Part shown: one piece after another, positions 1 through 7,910 of the stretch
Position numbering within the stretch: position 1 is the stretch's first letter
Layout of the letters: every line of letters starts with the position of its first letter
Origin: Patescibacteria group bacterium UBA4664
GTDB lineage: Bacteria > Patescibacteriota > Saccharimonadia > CAILAD01 > BJGX01
DNA: 34,154 bases
NCBI GenBank assembly: GCA_943354915.1
Contig: CALRDO010000002.1
Coordinates: forward strand, 1-34,154
Direction: 5' to 3'
Position numbers and translations under genes: made by a program
Notes under the pieces: generated by a model
Databases searched by the model: none
Told to the model about the DNA's origin: nothing
What the model saw: only the letters and a program-made list of their open reading frames with translations

Positions 1-621
1 CAAGAAATCATGATTACCGCTAGCGACTGGCCAAGCGCCAAAGTCCAAGGCTCGGCCCTTCATAGCTTTCGGGGTGATGTTTTTAGTGGCCTGCAGGTGG
101 CGAGCTTTGATAAAAAAGATCTAGCATACGCTAACCAACACCTCAAAATAATTTCTGGCCTGTATGGGCTGTTGCGGCCGCTCGACGCCGTGGCGCCTTA
201 TCGGCTTGAAATGGGCTACAAGCTGCCTTATAGCCCCGAAGAGCCCTACACTAGCCTGTATAAGTTTTGGGGCGATAGCCTGGCGAGGCTACTGCCCGAA
301 GGCGAACCAATCGTTAATTTGACCTCGCTAGAATACGGCCGGGCAATTGTGCCCTACCTAGACAAGAGCTTAGTCATAAGCCCGCGCTTTTATACCTATA
401 ACGCCAAAACTCGCCAGCATACTAGCGTGGCGGTGCATTCTAAAATAGCTCGCGGGGCCTTTGCGCACTGGCTTATAACCCAACGCACCACTAAGGGTTC
501 AGAGCTAGTTAATTTTGATGAGATCGGCTACCGCTACGAAGGCTCGCTCAGCGCCCCACTGGCGCCGGCTTTTGTGTGCCGAGAGTTTATGGGCAAGGGC
601 CTCAGTGTCCGGCTCAAGTAA
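1..621 (+). CDS. yaaA: YaaA family (DUF328/UPF0246) protein, 5' end outside window
   Basis: The protein belongs to the YaaA family, a cytoplasmic DNA-binding protein that in E. coli lowers free iron and limits damage during peroxide stress. Family hallmarks are visible: LYGLLRPLD followed by PYRLEMG, LYKFWGD, the NLTSLEYG segment, and the later HSKIARGAFAHW and FDEIGYRYE blocks. The frame stays open to base 1 (codons for Q-E-I precede the ATG at 10). The usual N-terminal region of roughly 50 residues, with the SPAKT-type motif, is missing, so the ATG at 10 is internal and the gene is cut by the window edge. Base composition is visibly more GC-rich than the genes that follow. The family call is firm; the physiological role in this organism is inferred from E. 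coli. Confidence 0.85.
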   Translation, partial: QEIMITASDWPSAKVQGSALHSFRGDVFSGLQVASFDKKDLAYANQHLKIISGLYGLLRPLDAVAPYRLEMGYKLPYSPEEPYTSLYKFWGDSLARLLPEGEPIVNLTSLEYGRAIVPYLDKSLVISPRFYTYNAKTRQHTSVAVHSKIARGAFAHWLITQRTTKGSELVNFDEIGYRYEGSLSAPLAPAFVCREFMGKGLSVRLK

Positions 622-627
622 CCGATG

Positions 628-636
628 TGCTAAAAT
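628..636 (+). promoter_or_regulatory. Extended -10 promoter giving a leaderless mRNA
   Basis: TGC followed by TAAAAT (631-636) is an extended -10 box. The ATG of the next gene begins at 643, exactly where transcription would start (7 bases after the box). No Shine-Dalgarno sequence fits between them. No convincing -35 box is seen, as is usual for extended -10 promoters. Confidence 0.5.
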
Positions 637-642
637 AGCCCA

Positions 643-1086
643 ATGATTCAATTCTTGCTCGGTACTTCAATAATTATTTTAGTTATCGTATTTGTGCTTT
701 ACCTCTGGTACTGCGTATCATTATCGCTGGTTCTTGGTAGGTTAGGGGCCAGACGGTGGAAGGCTTTTATTCCGCTTTATAATATTAGCGCCCTAATTAG
801 CGCCCTCAAACTGCCCCGCAAATGGTTTTTGCTGGTGCTGATTCCATATGTTAGTACCGTTTATTCTGTTGCGGTGGCGTATCGGCTGGGCGAAGTTTAT
901 GACAAAAAATTTCCCTTCTCGGCATTTTGGCTAACCATCGCTGCACCGGTCGGTTTTATGATGTTGTTTTTTTCAAAAAACCAACCCGACCTCAAGAAGC
1001 TCGATTCCCCACCGCCGAGCCTAACGATGATCAAGGCAAAATTAAAAAAAATAAAAAAGGACAAATCAGTAACTAATAATGTCTAG
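643..1086 (+). CDS. Small membrane protein, DUF5684-like
   Basis: A 147-residue integral membrane protein. Helices lie at about residues 5-30, 58-80 and 94-110, followed by a lysine-rich cytoplasmic tail (KAKLKKIKKDKS). The segment RRWKAFIPLYNISALISALKL, then LPRKWFLLVLIPYVSTVYSV, resembles the W-K-A-x-I-P-x-Y-N pattern of DUF5684 and related small membrane proteins, which are common next to signal peptidases. No enzymatic motif is seen and the function is unknown. The ATG at 643 has no ribosome binding site but sits at the predicted transcription start of an extended -10 promoter, so translation is probably leaderless. Confidence 0.7.
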   Translation: MIQFLLGTSIIILVIVFVLYLWYCVSLSLVLGRLGARRWKAFIPLYNISALISALKLPRKWFLLVLIPYVSTVYSVAVAYRLGEVYDKKFPFSAFWLTIAAPVGFMMLFFSKNQPDLKKLDSPPPSLTMIKAKLKKIKKDKSVTNNV

Positions 1087-1103
1087 CCGTAGATAGTAAG
1101 GCT

Positions 1104-1133
1104 TAGATGGTAACAGCTGAGCCGACGAGGTCG
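1104..1133 (+). repeat. Left copy of 30-bp imperfect direct repeat
   Basis: This 30-base element matches 5113-5142 at 24 of 30 positions, with a core of CTGAGNCGACGAG. It starts 17 bases after a stop codon. The right-hand copy also lies just after a stop codon. The pair brackets the sulfotransferase-fusion and GT4 genes. Confidence 0.5.
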
Positions 1134-1158
1134 CTGTGACCCAAGCCTAGCTTTGCGA

Positions 1159-3630
1159 TTACCAAAATTTTTTGCAATTGTTTCTTATCTCTTTATCAGA
1201 CAGGACTCGGCTGAGGTCTAATTCATAACCGAGCTGCTTGAAAATATCCTTGTGACATTCGTAAATTTTTGCAACTGCTTCTTTAGGTATGAATTTATAC
1301 CAGTTATCTTTGTCGCTGGACCAACGGTGCTCGTTGCGGCTATTCACTAGGTAGTTTTTTTGGACATCTTCTACTGCTGCTTTTACTTGCTGTGGTGGGT
1401 ATTCATTACCAGTATCCAGGCACGCTATTAAACTCATGATGGCACTCGGACCATCCTCTATAAAATCCTCGTATCTAATGGTAGCATCGGCTGTCTTTGC
1501 CCAAGAGCTAGAAACATCCAATAAAACATTTGAGCCTTCACTACAAGCCCAGTTTAAAAAATTCTTTGAGGTAGGGTCTTTACCGCGTGGTAATGTTTGT
1601 ACTGTGAATACCTTGCCATGTAGCCAGTTTATGTTAGTATTATTTTGACAAAAACGGAACGCCGATAGCAATACATCCATAGGATTACGTAGAATTGTGA
1701 TTACTTTATACGGGAAGTCTCCGCTGAAGGTCCTATTGAACTCATCGCTAGCAATATGATCAACAACTATTGTTGGTTCTGACATGCGGTTGAAATCTAT
1801 ATCTTGATATTTGGCCTGAATCTTTTGCCAACCGGTAGCTTTGTGGACCGAATGAGCAATGGCCGTATTGCCAGATCGAGGTGTAGCAAGGATAAAATAA
1901 ACCATACCCTCGCTTTTATTGATGCTCGTTTTGTCGTTTATTTTTATTTTGTAGTCGTAGTAGCGTTTACTATACTTGTCGAGCGACTCAACCTTATCAA
2001 TAGCAATACCTGTATCCTTTATACGCTGCTTCAAAAATATAATGAATTCGTCAGCGCTAATCGTAAGCCTTAAGTAAAACTCTCTTTGCCCTAGCGTGCG
2101 TAGCCAGTCGCTAAAAGCTTTTATGACTTCATGGTGGCCTGGGTATATTTTGTCCCAGCCAATCACCTCAAAGAATCCTTCGGGTGTAACTGTGAGCTTG
2201 GCATCTAGTTTGACTACGGTCTGTTTATTTACTTTTTTTGACTTCATTTTTTTTGTAACTTTTATGTTAATTACTACTATACTACTATGTACTATACTGT
2301 TGCCTTCAAAGATAAGTGCGAACTGCTCCATGTAGCTACCTGTTTTTAGTGGGCTATTTAATACTAGGTTGAATTCAAAAGTGTCACCGCTCGCTACACT
2401 GTGAGCATTATAGTTGGGGCTAGTATTACTTTCGCTGTGATTAAACTCGAGAGTGGGCCTATTCGGCGACGACCAAACATCGGAAGCAAAAATACTAGCT
2501 CTGTTGATTGGGCCAAAGGTAGCCAAAACTAAGGGTGGCCGGCCCTCTGGCGTATTGAGGCTATAATCAAATACATTCATTTTTGAGCGGTTCAGATACC
2601 TCAGATTGATTTTTTTTTCAGAACCAGCCGCCATCTCTATCTCCATTTCTTTTTGTTCTGGTAGCAAAAGTGCGTCGCTGTAATCAATGCTTTCGTAGTT
2701 TTTGAAATATTCCCCGAGGTCTGCATTAATCAAGCTATGTGCTTCTACCGTTTTGGTGTTGTTCTGCGTATCTAGACTGTACTTATGCTGAATACGAAAG
2801 GGCCTCTTGGTAGTCTTTTGGAAACAGAGTAGTACCTTTGTAACTGCATAGCCAGAAAATGGTATCTTGATTTCGCTATAGTCTGGGCTATTAAGTTTGA
2901 CTGAGCTTGAATCTGAGAGACCTACTAAATAATTATAGTTGATCCTGGTATCAAAGGTGTCGTTGCCCATGCGGAGCTTAAGCCTGTCGGCTAGCATACC
3001 ATTTTTGAGCATTTGATTGAAAAGCTGCTCGATGTCTTTGAGTCCCCAAATGATAGTGTCAGAGTCTCTGTCTATTGTTTTATTGAAGTTGCTAATATTT
3101 AGCTCTGTCGTAAATACCAGCCAGCCACCCTCTTTGAGGTATTTTGCTGATCTTAGCAGGTGTTTTATGCTCTTTTCCATTGAGCCCAAATGTCCAATTA
3201 CACAATTGTGCCAAATAAAGTCGAACTTATTGTTGTAAGAGTTACTGTTGCGGTTCATGTCGTATGACTGATAACTAACAAGGCTATCGAATACGGCCCT
3301 CTCGATGATGTCTGGATAAAAAAGGGCCTCCTTGTCCTGAGTGAGCTGGCCGTTATTCCACTTCTGTGCAGCTATAGTATTTGGGTCTTGGTCAGTTGCG
3401 ACGATCTTGACGCCGTGACTAGCAAAGGCCGATACTAGCTTCTCATTACCCACCCCCATGCCTAATCCTACTTTGTCACTAGATAGGCAGCCGCGCGCAC
3501 TCAGAGCTTCTGCTATTGTAGCCATTTCCCAGGATTTTGAATGTTTTGAGATAGGTAAATTCATGATTTTAGACCATTTCTTGTACCAAGTTGAGCTAAA
3601 ATCTGCCGATATGCAATCTGTTGTTTTCAC
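1159..3630 (-). CDS. Fusion of SAM methyltransferase, Ig-like domain and sulfotransferase
   Basis: An 823-residue multidomain protein. Residues about 35-290 form a class I SAM-dependent methyltransferase: the glycine-rich loop GLGMGVGNE (55-63), the acidic end of strand 2 (VATDQDP, 77-83), and FIWHNCVIGHL plus LKEGGWLVFTTE further on. Residues about 340-465 resemble an Ig-like beta domain of the FGPINRASIF...W.S.NRP...SGDTFEF...TGSYMEQF type, usually found in surface proteins. Residues about 574-800 are a PAPS-dependent sulfotransferase: the 5'-phosphosulfate loop TPRSGNT (583-589) and the 3'-phosphate segment LRNPMDVLLSAF (from 647). Translation starts at GTG (3630) behind AAGGGGAT. The gene is divergent from a glycosyltransferase, so decoration of an envelope glycan is likely; the substrate is unknown. 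No signal peptide is present. Confidence 0.75.
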   Translation of the reverse strand: MKTTDCISADFSSTWYKKWSKIMNLPISKHSKSWEMATIAEALSARGCLSSDKVGLGMGVGNEKLVSAFASHGVKIVATDQDPNTIAAQKWNNGQLTQDKEALFYPDIIERAVFDSLVSYQSYDMNRNSNSYNNKFDFIWHNCVIGHLGSMEKSIKHLLRSAKYLKEGGWLVFTTELNISNFNKTIDRDSDTIIWGLKDIEQLFNQMLKNGMLADRLKLRMGNDTFDTRINYNYLVGLSDSSSVKLNSPDYSEIKIPFSGYAVTKVLLCFQKTTKRPFRIQHKYSLDTQNNTKTVEAHSLINADLGEYFKNYESIDYSDALLLPEQKEMEIEMAAGSEKKINLRYLNRSKMNVFDYSLNTPEGRPPLVLATFGPINRASIFASDVWSSPNRPTLEFNHSESNTSPNYNAHSVASGDTFEFNLVLNSPLKTGSYMEQFALIFEGNSIVHSSIVVINIKVTKKMKSKKVNKQTVVKLDAKLTVTPEGFFEVIGWDKIYPGHHEVIKAFSDWLRTLGQREFYLRLTISADEFIIFLKQRIKDTGIAIDKVESLDKYSKRYYDYKIKINDKTSINKSEGMVYFILATPRSGNTAIAHSVHKATGWQKIQAKYQDIDFNRMSEPTIVVDHIASDEFNRTFSGDFPYKVITILRNPMDVLLSAFRFCQNNTNINWLHGKVFTVQTLPRGKDPTSKNFLNWACSEGSNVLLDVSSSWAKTADATIRYEDFIEDGPSAIMSLIACLDTGNEYPPQQVKAAVEDVQKNYLVNSRNEHRWSSDKDNWYKFIPKEAVAKIYECHKDIFKQLGYELDLSRVLSDKEIRNNCKKFW

Positions 3631-3749
3631 TCTATATCCCCTTTAGTTATGGTTTTATTTAGTATATATTGCTATAGTAACTGTTAATATCTAAAAAAGA
3701 CATAGCTTAATCATGTTGCCGTAATCAAGAGGGGGTTAAATACACTATA

Positions 3750-5108
3750 ATGAGTAAGAAGCGCAAAGTAATGATTATTAGTCCAGCTATTGAGGATGGC
3801 GGCATGAGGGGCCTAGGTAAGGTGACCTTGGCGCTAGTAGATGGGCTAAAAAACAGTGGCTATGAAAGCTATTTATTAACTGGAGCCCCTCTGGCTAGGG
3901 TCAATAAGCGTTCGAGCAGTAATGCACACAAAGCTACTGTCCGCAGGCTACTTGACCACTACCTGCTGGAGGGCTTTGAGTCGAAAGCCCTTTGTAATAG
4001 CAAGCCGAAGTTATTAAAAATACTACTAAGAGACTTATTTAGAGTGCTGGTACTTGGTAAGGCTGGCGAGATGCCATACGAAAGGGCCATACTTACTCAG
4101 CATCAGCCAGATTCGCTGTGCCAGCTTAAGAACCTAGATGTATTGGTAAATTTTGCCTTAATATATAAAATAAATAGGATACTCCCCAAGAGACTAACCG
4201 CTATGATAGTATTTTCACTAGCTAACACACTTGGGGTAGATACCATAATTACCGCTAGTCCCTTCCCACTAAAAAAGCCTTTTATTTTCCATAAAGACAT
4301 AAAAGTTATCCAATATGTTCACGATATTATGCCACTAAATATTATGGAAACTGTGCCAAAATCTTCTGAGAGATTCTCTAAAGATATAACAATCTGTCTC
4401 AATAATTCTGATTTAATTATTACTTCATCGCTCAACGCCAAGGACAAACTTCAATCTCTGGACCCCAGCTGTAATCCCGAGGTGGTATACCTTCCGATTG
4501 TTAAACCCATACTCAAAAATAGTGCCGATAGCACAGGCCTCTTAGCCCAACACAATATAAAAAAAGGCCAATACATACTATCGTTATCTACACTAGAGGA
4601 GCGTAAAAATATTAAACGGCTAATTGAAGCTTACTCACTGATAGCTAGCCAGACTAGTCAAAAGCTAGTTATTGTAGGTGGTCCGGGGTATGGATACGAA
4701 GATATCAAAAAGGCGTATTTGTCATTAAATAAAAAAATTGCTGATAAGATAGTCTTTACCTCGTACATATCGGAGCCAGATAAATGGGTATTGTTGGAGA
4801 ACTGCAGCAACCTTGTGCACCCAGCTATCGATGAAGGGCTGGGCATACCAGTAATAGAAGCTCTGCTTGTAAAGGTGCCTGTGGTATCGACACGCCTGCG
4901 CTCAATCGAAGAGATAGCACCTGCGGGCTGCGTTACCTTCATAGAAGACCCATACGACATACACGACATTGGATCAAAGACTATGCTGGGAATAAATAGC
5001 AAAAAAAACAGACGCCAAAGCCTTGAGTCTGGCAGCGAATTGCTTAGTGATGTATTCTCTAATATAAATTTTACGAAGAGACTAAAGAAGGTTATAAGTA
5101 GCCTATAG
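3750..5108 (+). CDS. GT4-family glycosyltransferase
   Basis: A 452-residue GT-B enzyme of family GT4. The N-terminal half carries GGMRGLGKVTLALVDGL near residue 12. The C-terminal nucleotide-sugar domain has the typical order STLEERKNIKRLIEAY, KLVIVGGPGYGYEDI, FTSYISEPDKW, then the EGLGIPVIEALLVKVPVVST signature, where the glutamates contact the donor. Members transfer mannose, glucose or rhamnose to glycans on the cytoplasmic face; donor and acceptor cannot be read here. An SD-like AGAGGGGG lies 13 bases before the ATG at 3750. A TATAAT overlaps that ATG, and a second in-frame ATG exists at 3771, so the true start could be the latter. It is divergent from the methyltransferase/sulfotransferase fusion and probably acts with it. 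Confidence 0.85.
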   Translation: MSKKRKVMIISPAIEDGGMRGLGKVTLALVDGLKNSGYESYLLTGAPLARVNKRSSSNAHKATVRRLLDHYLLEGFESKALCNSKPKLLKILLRDLFRVLVLGKAGEMPYERAILTQHQPDSLCQLKNLDVLVNFALIYKINRILPKRLTAMIVFSLANTLGVDTIITASPFPLKKPFIFHKDIKVIQYVHDIMPLNIMETVPKSSERFSKDITICLNNSDLIITSSLNAKDKLQSLDPSCNPEVVYLPIVKPILKNSADSTGLLAQHNIKKGQYILSLSTLEERKNIKRLIEAYSLIASQTSQKLVIVGGPGYGYEDIKKAYLSLNKKIADKIVFTSYISEPDKWVLLENCSNLVHPAIDEGLGIPVIEALLVKVPVVSTRLRSIEEIAPAGCVTFIEDPYDIHDIGSKTMLGINSKKNRRQSLESGSELLSDVFSNINFTKRLKKVISSL

Positions 5109-5112
5109 CTGC

Positions 5113-5142
5113 TAGATCGAAACAACTGAGGCGACGAGACCG
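5113..5142 (+). repeat. Right copy of 30-bp imperfect direct repeat
   Basis: Partner of 1104-1133, with 24 of 30 positions identical. It begins 5 bases after the GT4 stop codon. The two copies bracket an apparently accessory two-gene segment. Confidence 0.5.
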
Positions 5143-5166
5143 ACCATGTAAAGAGCCGCACATAAA

Positions 5167-5194
5167 TTGCATTATCTACGGAAAAGTGTATAAT
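5167..5194 (+). promoter_or_regulatory. Promoter of the RRM protein gene
   Basis: TTGCAT (5167-5172), a 16-base spacer and TATAAT (5189-5194). The start site near 5201 would leave an untranslated leader of about 108 bases before the ATG at 5309. Long leaders are typical of cold-induced genes. Confidence 0.65.
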
Positions 5195-5308
5195 AACAAG
5201 CGTTCTTAGATACTATGCTGCTACGGCTCTAATCGATCAGGTTATTAATTAAGTTCTGGGTGCAGCTAAACAGCCACAAGCTGGGATTGCCAGAAAGAAG
5301 AAGGAACT

Positions 5309-5566
5309 ATGGCAAAGAATCTATTTGTTGGTTCACTCCCATGGAGTGTAAACGACGAGCAGCTTGCTCAAATGTTTGCTGAGGCCGGTACAGTTGATTC
5401 AGCTCGTGTTATCACTGAGCGGGACACTGGCCGATCTAAAGGTTTCGGATTTGTGGAAATGGCTACCGATGAGGAAGCTAAAAAAGCAGTCGAAACTCTT
5501 AACGGCAAAGAAATTGAAGGCCGTGCTATCACAGTCAACGAAGCTCGCCCACGCGAAGAAAGATAA
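5309..5566 (+). CDS. Single-RRM RNA-binding protein (cyanobacterial Rbp / cold-shock type)
   Basis: An 85-residue protein made of one RNA recognition motif. RNP2 is KNLFVGSLPW (residues 3-12) and RNP1 is KGFGFVEM (44-51), with the aromatic residues that stack on RNA bases in place. The fold continues to ITVNEARPREER, leaving only a short charged tail. Such stand-alone RRMs bind single-stranded RNA and are often induced by cold. The gene is a complete single-gene unit, with its own promoter, a leader of about 108 bases, an AGAAGGA ribosome binding site about 7 bases before the ATG, and a strong terminator 17 bases after the stop. The fold is certain; the RNA targets are unknown. Confidence 0.93.
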   Translation: MAKNLFVGSLPWSVNDEQLAQMFAEAGTVDSARVITERDTGRSKGFGFVEMATDEEAKKAVETLNGKEIEGRAITVNEARPREER

Positions 5567-5582
5567 TCTTATCTTAATTCTT

Positions 5583-5608
5583 AAAAAACCCCGCTTGCGG
5601 GGTTTTTT
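5583..5608 (+). terminator. Intrinsic terminator of the RRM gene
   Basis: A perfect inverted repeat AAAAAACCCC / GGGGTTTTTT around GCTTGC. The A and T runs flank the GC stem, so it could act in both directions. Confidence 0.9.
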
Positions 5609-5664
5609 AGTACAAACTAACTACTTCAGGATTGGCTGTAAGCTTCACCGCTCAATAAAAAGTC

Positions 5665-5693
5665 TTGCGCTATTATCAGATTAGCTTTATGCT
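5665..5693 (+). promoter_or_regulatory. Possible promoter of the small zinc protein
   Basis: TTGCGC (5665-5670), a 17-base spacer and TATGCT (5688-5693). A 15-base palindrome, TCGATTGACAATCGA (5706-5720), follows close to the expected start site and could be an operator or an RNA hairpin. Confidence 0.35.
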
Positions 5694-5743
5694 ACTCCAA
5701 ATCTGTCGATTGACAATCGAACCCCTAGCAGCAAGGAAAAATC

Positions 5744-5896
5744 ATGCCCTGGCGAGACTGCGAAGAGTGCAGCGGCAACAAGAAATGTGCGTACTGTGCA
5801 GGCAAGGGTATTTTCTGGACACCTGCAGCGAGGAAATGCTCGAAGTGTGAAGGCAGTGGTGAGTGCCCGAAATGCGGAGGGACTGGGCGGAGTTAA
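5744..5896 (+). CDS. 50-residue protein with four CxxC motifs (DnaJ-like zinc module)
   Basis: A short gene starting at ATG 5744 behind AAGGA and ending at TAA 5894-5896. The 50 residues contain four evenly spaced motifs: CEECSG (6-11), CAYCAGKG (15-22), CSKCEGSG (32-39) and CPKCGGTG (41-48). The CxxCxGxG form is that of the DnaJ cysteine-rich region, in which pairs of motifs hold two zinc ions. Here the J domain, glycine/phenylalanine linker and substrate-binding domain are all absent, so it is a free-standing zinc module. It may be a small chaperone-like, RNA-binding or redox protein. It follows the RRM gene but has its own possible promoter and a terminator-like hairpin at its end. The reading frame and motifs are clear; the role is not. 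Confidence 0.8.
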   Translation: MPWRDCEECSGNKKCAYCAGKGIFWTPAARKCSKCEGSGECPKCGGTGRS

Positions 5897-5920
5897 ACCC
5901 ACTATTGTTATCCTCCGCCC
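5885..5920 (+). terminator. Hairpin at the end of the zinc-protein gene
   Basis: GGGCGGAG (5885-5892) pairs perfectly with CTCCGCCC (5913-5920) around a 20-base loop that includes the stop codon. Only TTTT follows, so termination is plausible but weak. A second imperfect hairpin lies at 5951-5983, before a T run that ends at the cysS stop. Confidence 0.45.
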
Positions 5921-5994
5921 GCCCTTTTGGCAATACCTGATTTACGACTTACTCCCCTAGCGAATTTAATTATTTGCTGGGAGCTTAGTCTTTT

Positions 5995-7368
5995 TTAGGC
6001 CCTGCTGACAAGGGTTCCGATTTCGGTATCAGCCGCAACTAGCCCATGATCGGCAAGTAATTTGGCTCTGAGCTTGTCAGAGTGTTCGAAGTTTTTATCG
6101 TGGCGAGCCTGCGAGTAATTATCGATTAGCTCCAAGACCTTGGCATGCAGAGGATCGTCTGAAACTAGGTTTAGGCCAAGTACATCATCGGCTAGGCGCA
6201 TCAACTCCTTGGCATCTTCGCTAAATACCTTGCCCTCAATAAGACTAATTGCTGCTAGAGCTTTCGGTGTATTGAGGTCGTCTTCTAGGGCGGCTACGAA
6301 CTGCCTATGGCTCTGCTGGGCTATGGAGGCGCTGTCTTGCGTGGGCAACTGGCCAACCCTAGCGAGCATCAGCTGGTCACTGTAGACCCGTAAATTTTTT
6401 ATCCTCTCATGGGCAGAGGCTAAATCAGCTAAATTAAAATCCATCTGGCTACGGTAATGCCCACTTAACACAAGGTACCTGAAGGCTATGGGGTCCTTAA
6501 TGTCATCAATAAACTTAGTGTTACCAATAGATTTGCTCATTTTTTCTTGCTCAATACTCAAATGTTCATTGTGTAAATAAAAATTGGCCTGTGCTCCACC
6601 ACATTGAGCTAGCTCATTTTCGTGGTGCGGGAACTTAAGGTCAACTCCGCCAGTATGAATATCAAATAGCCCGCCAAAAAATTCTCTACTCATTGCTGAA
6701 CATTCAATGTGCCAGCCCGGTCGTCCTGGCAAGTTTTGACCCTCAATCTCAAAATCCCAATATGGCTCATCGGTTTTCCTGACCTTCCATAGGGCGAAAT
6801 CTGCTACACCCTCTTTTTGATCCTGGTCCTGAGTAACTCTAGACTGTGGTGTAAAATTTAGGCTCACCAATCGGCCGTATTTTTGCCCACTTGCCTCATA
6901 CTTTGCAATGCTAAAATAAATACTTCCATCAGATAGGTATGCTATATTGGCCTTTAATAGGGTCAGAATCATACTCTGTATTTGAGGAATATAATCTGTA
7001 GCCCTAGGTAGATGTGAAATATCTCCACGTTTTATGCCTATTTTTTCGATGTCCTCCAGAAATAGGTCGGTGTATTTATCAGCCAATCTACCCAAAGCAT
7101 TAGCTGGTGCTTCTTCTGGATAGGCTGCCTTAAAACGACCCATCATTTTATCGTCAATATCAGTAATATTCATAACCCAATCAACATCGATATTTTCTAG
7201 ATAGCGCAAAACCCTCTGCAATAAATCAGGAAACAGGAAGGCTCTTAGGTTGCCAACATGCACCCGGTCATAGACTGTTGGCCCACAACTATAAATGCTG
7301 ACCCTGCTAGCGCTAATAGGTTTAAATTCCTGCTTGCTATTAGTAAGTGAGTTGTAGAGCTTAATCAT
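5995..7368 (-). CDS. cysS: Cysteinyl-tRNA synthetase
   Basis: Class I cysteine-tRNA ligase, 457 residues, the normal length. It activates cysteine with ATP and charges tRNA-Cys in the cytoplasm. The catalytic zinc ligands are recognisable: YSCGPTVY (Cys 28), WHIECSAMS and the HTGGVDLKFPHHENELAQ segment. The HIGH-type motif is HVGN and the KMSKS loop is intact in EKMSKSIGNT. The C-terminal helical domain is short, as in compact genomes. The ATG lies 2 bases after the stop of the preceding exonuclease gene, so the two are translated from one mRNA that also carries ybaB and recR. Nothing is missing from the active site. Confidence 0.97.
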   Translation of the reverse strand: MIKLYNSLTNSKQEFKPISASRVSIYSCGPTVYDRVHVGNLRAFLFPDLLQRVLRYLENIDVDWVMNITDIDDKMMGRFKAAYPEEAPANALGRLADKYTDLFLEDIEKIGIKRGDISHLPRATDYIPQIQSMILTLLKANIAYLSDGSIYFSIAKYEASGQKYGRLVSLNFTPQSRVTQDQDQKEGVADFALWKVRKTDEPYWDFEIEGQNLPGRPGWHIECSAMSREFFGGLFDIHTGGVDLKFPHHENELAQCGGAQANFYLHNEHLSIEQEKMSKSIGNTKFIDDIKDPIAFRYLVLSGHYRSQMDFNLADLASAHERIKNLRVYSDQLMLARVGQLPTQDSASIAQQSHRQFVAALEDDLNTPKALAAISLIEGKVFSEDAKELMRLADDVLGLNLVSDDPLHAKVLELIDNYSQARHDKNFEHSDKLRAKLLADHGLVAADTEIGTLVSRA

Positions 7369-7370
7369 TG

Positions 7371-7910
7371 CTACCTATTATATACCTTGCGCAAGACTTG
7401 CGCGGTCAATTTACAGTCCTCGAGTGCATTATGTGTAGTGCGAGCTGGCAAACCAAAATACTCGTTGATAGCTTCACTGCGAATAATATCTCCTTTGCTG
7501 CGCTGCACCATATAGATATGTACAATACTCCAGATATCTAAATAATGATAATCATGGGTATCAATACCCTTACCAATACTCCCTAGCATGGCAGCCAGCA
7601 TGCTATGGTCGAGCATTTCGTTCCAGCTTGCCAAATAAACTTCCGTGCCGAATTGTTCTATGAAACTCGCTATAACCTCTGGGGGCGTCGGTGCCGTGTC
7701 CATCTCTTTTTTGGTGATGCCATGTATTTTAGCGCTCTGCCTGCTCATATTGGACAAATCTTGCCCAATATAGCTCAAAAAATTATCTTTTTCAGCGAGA
7801 GTCTGCCTATCTAGCAAAATGGCTCCAAGCTGGATAGGCAAAGACTTATTGAGGTCAATACCCGTCGTCTCAAAATCAATTAGCAAGATGTCCTTTAAAA
7901 ACCCCTTCAC
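7371..7910 (-). CDS. DnaQ-like 3'-5' exonuclease (DEDDh family)
   Basis: A 179-residue single-domain exonuclease. The three Exo motifs are complete: LLIDFETTG with D12 and E14 (Exo I), SWNEMLDHSML with D101 (Exo II), and THNALEDCKLTAQ with H160 and D165 (Exo III). These residues hold two metal ions that cleave nucleotides from a 3' end. Its size suits a free-standing proofreading subunit, an oligoribonuclease-like enzyme or an RNase T-like enzyme; the sequence alone does not decide. It begins with GTG at 7910, directly abutting the recR stop (TAAGTG), which indicates translational coupling, and ends 2 bases before cysS. The position beside recR and ybaB favours a repair or replication role. 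Confidence 0.85.
   Translation of the reverse strand: MKGFLKDILLIDFETTGIDLNKSLPIQLGAILLDRQTLAEKDNFLSYIGQDLSNMSRQSAKIHGITKKEMDTAPTPPEVIASFIEQFGTEVYLASWNEMLDHSMLAAMLGSIGKGIDTHDYHYLDIWSIVHIYMVQRSKGDIIRSEAINEYFGLPARTTHNALEDCKLTAQVLRKVYNR

Noticed and set aside
4658-5161. 167-residue frame antisense to the GT4 gene
   Set aside because: It overlaps the strongly conserved GT4 donor-binding domain and has Ser/Leu-rich antisense composition.
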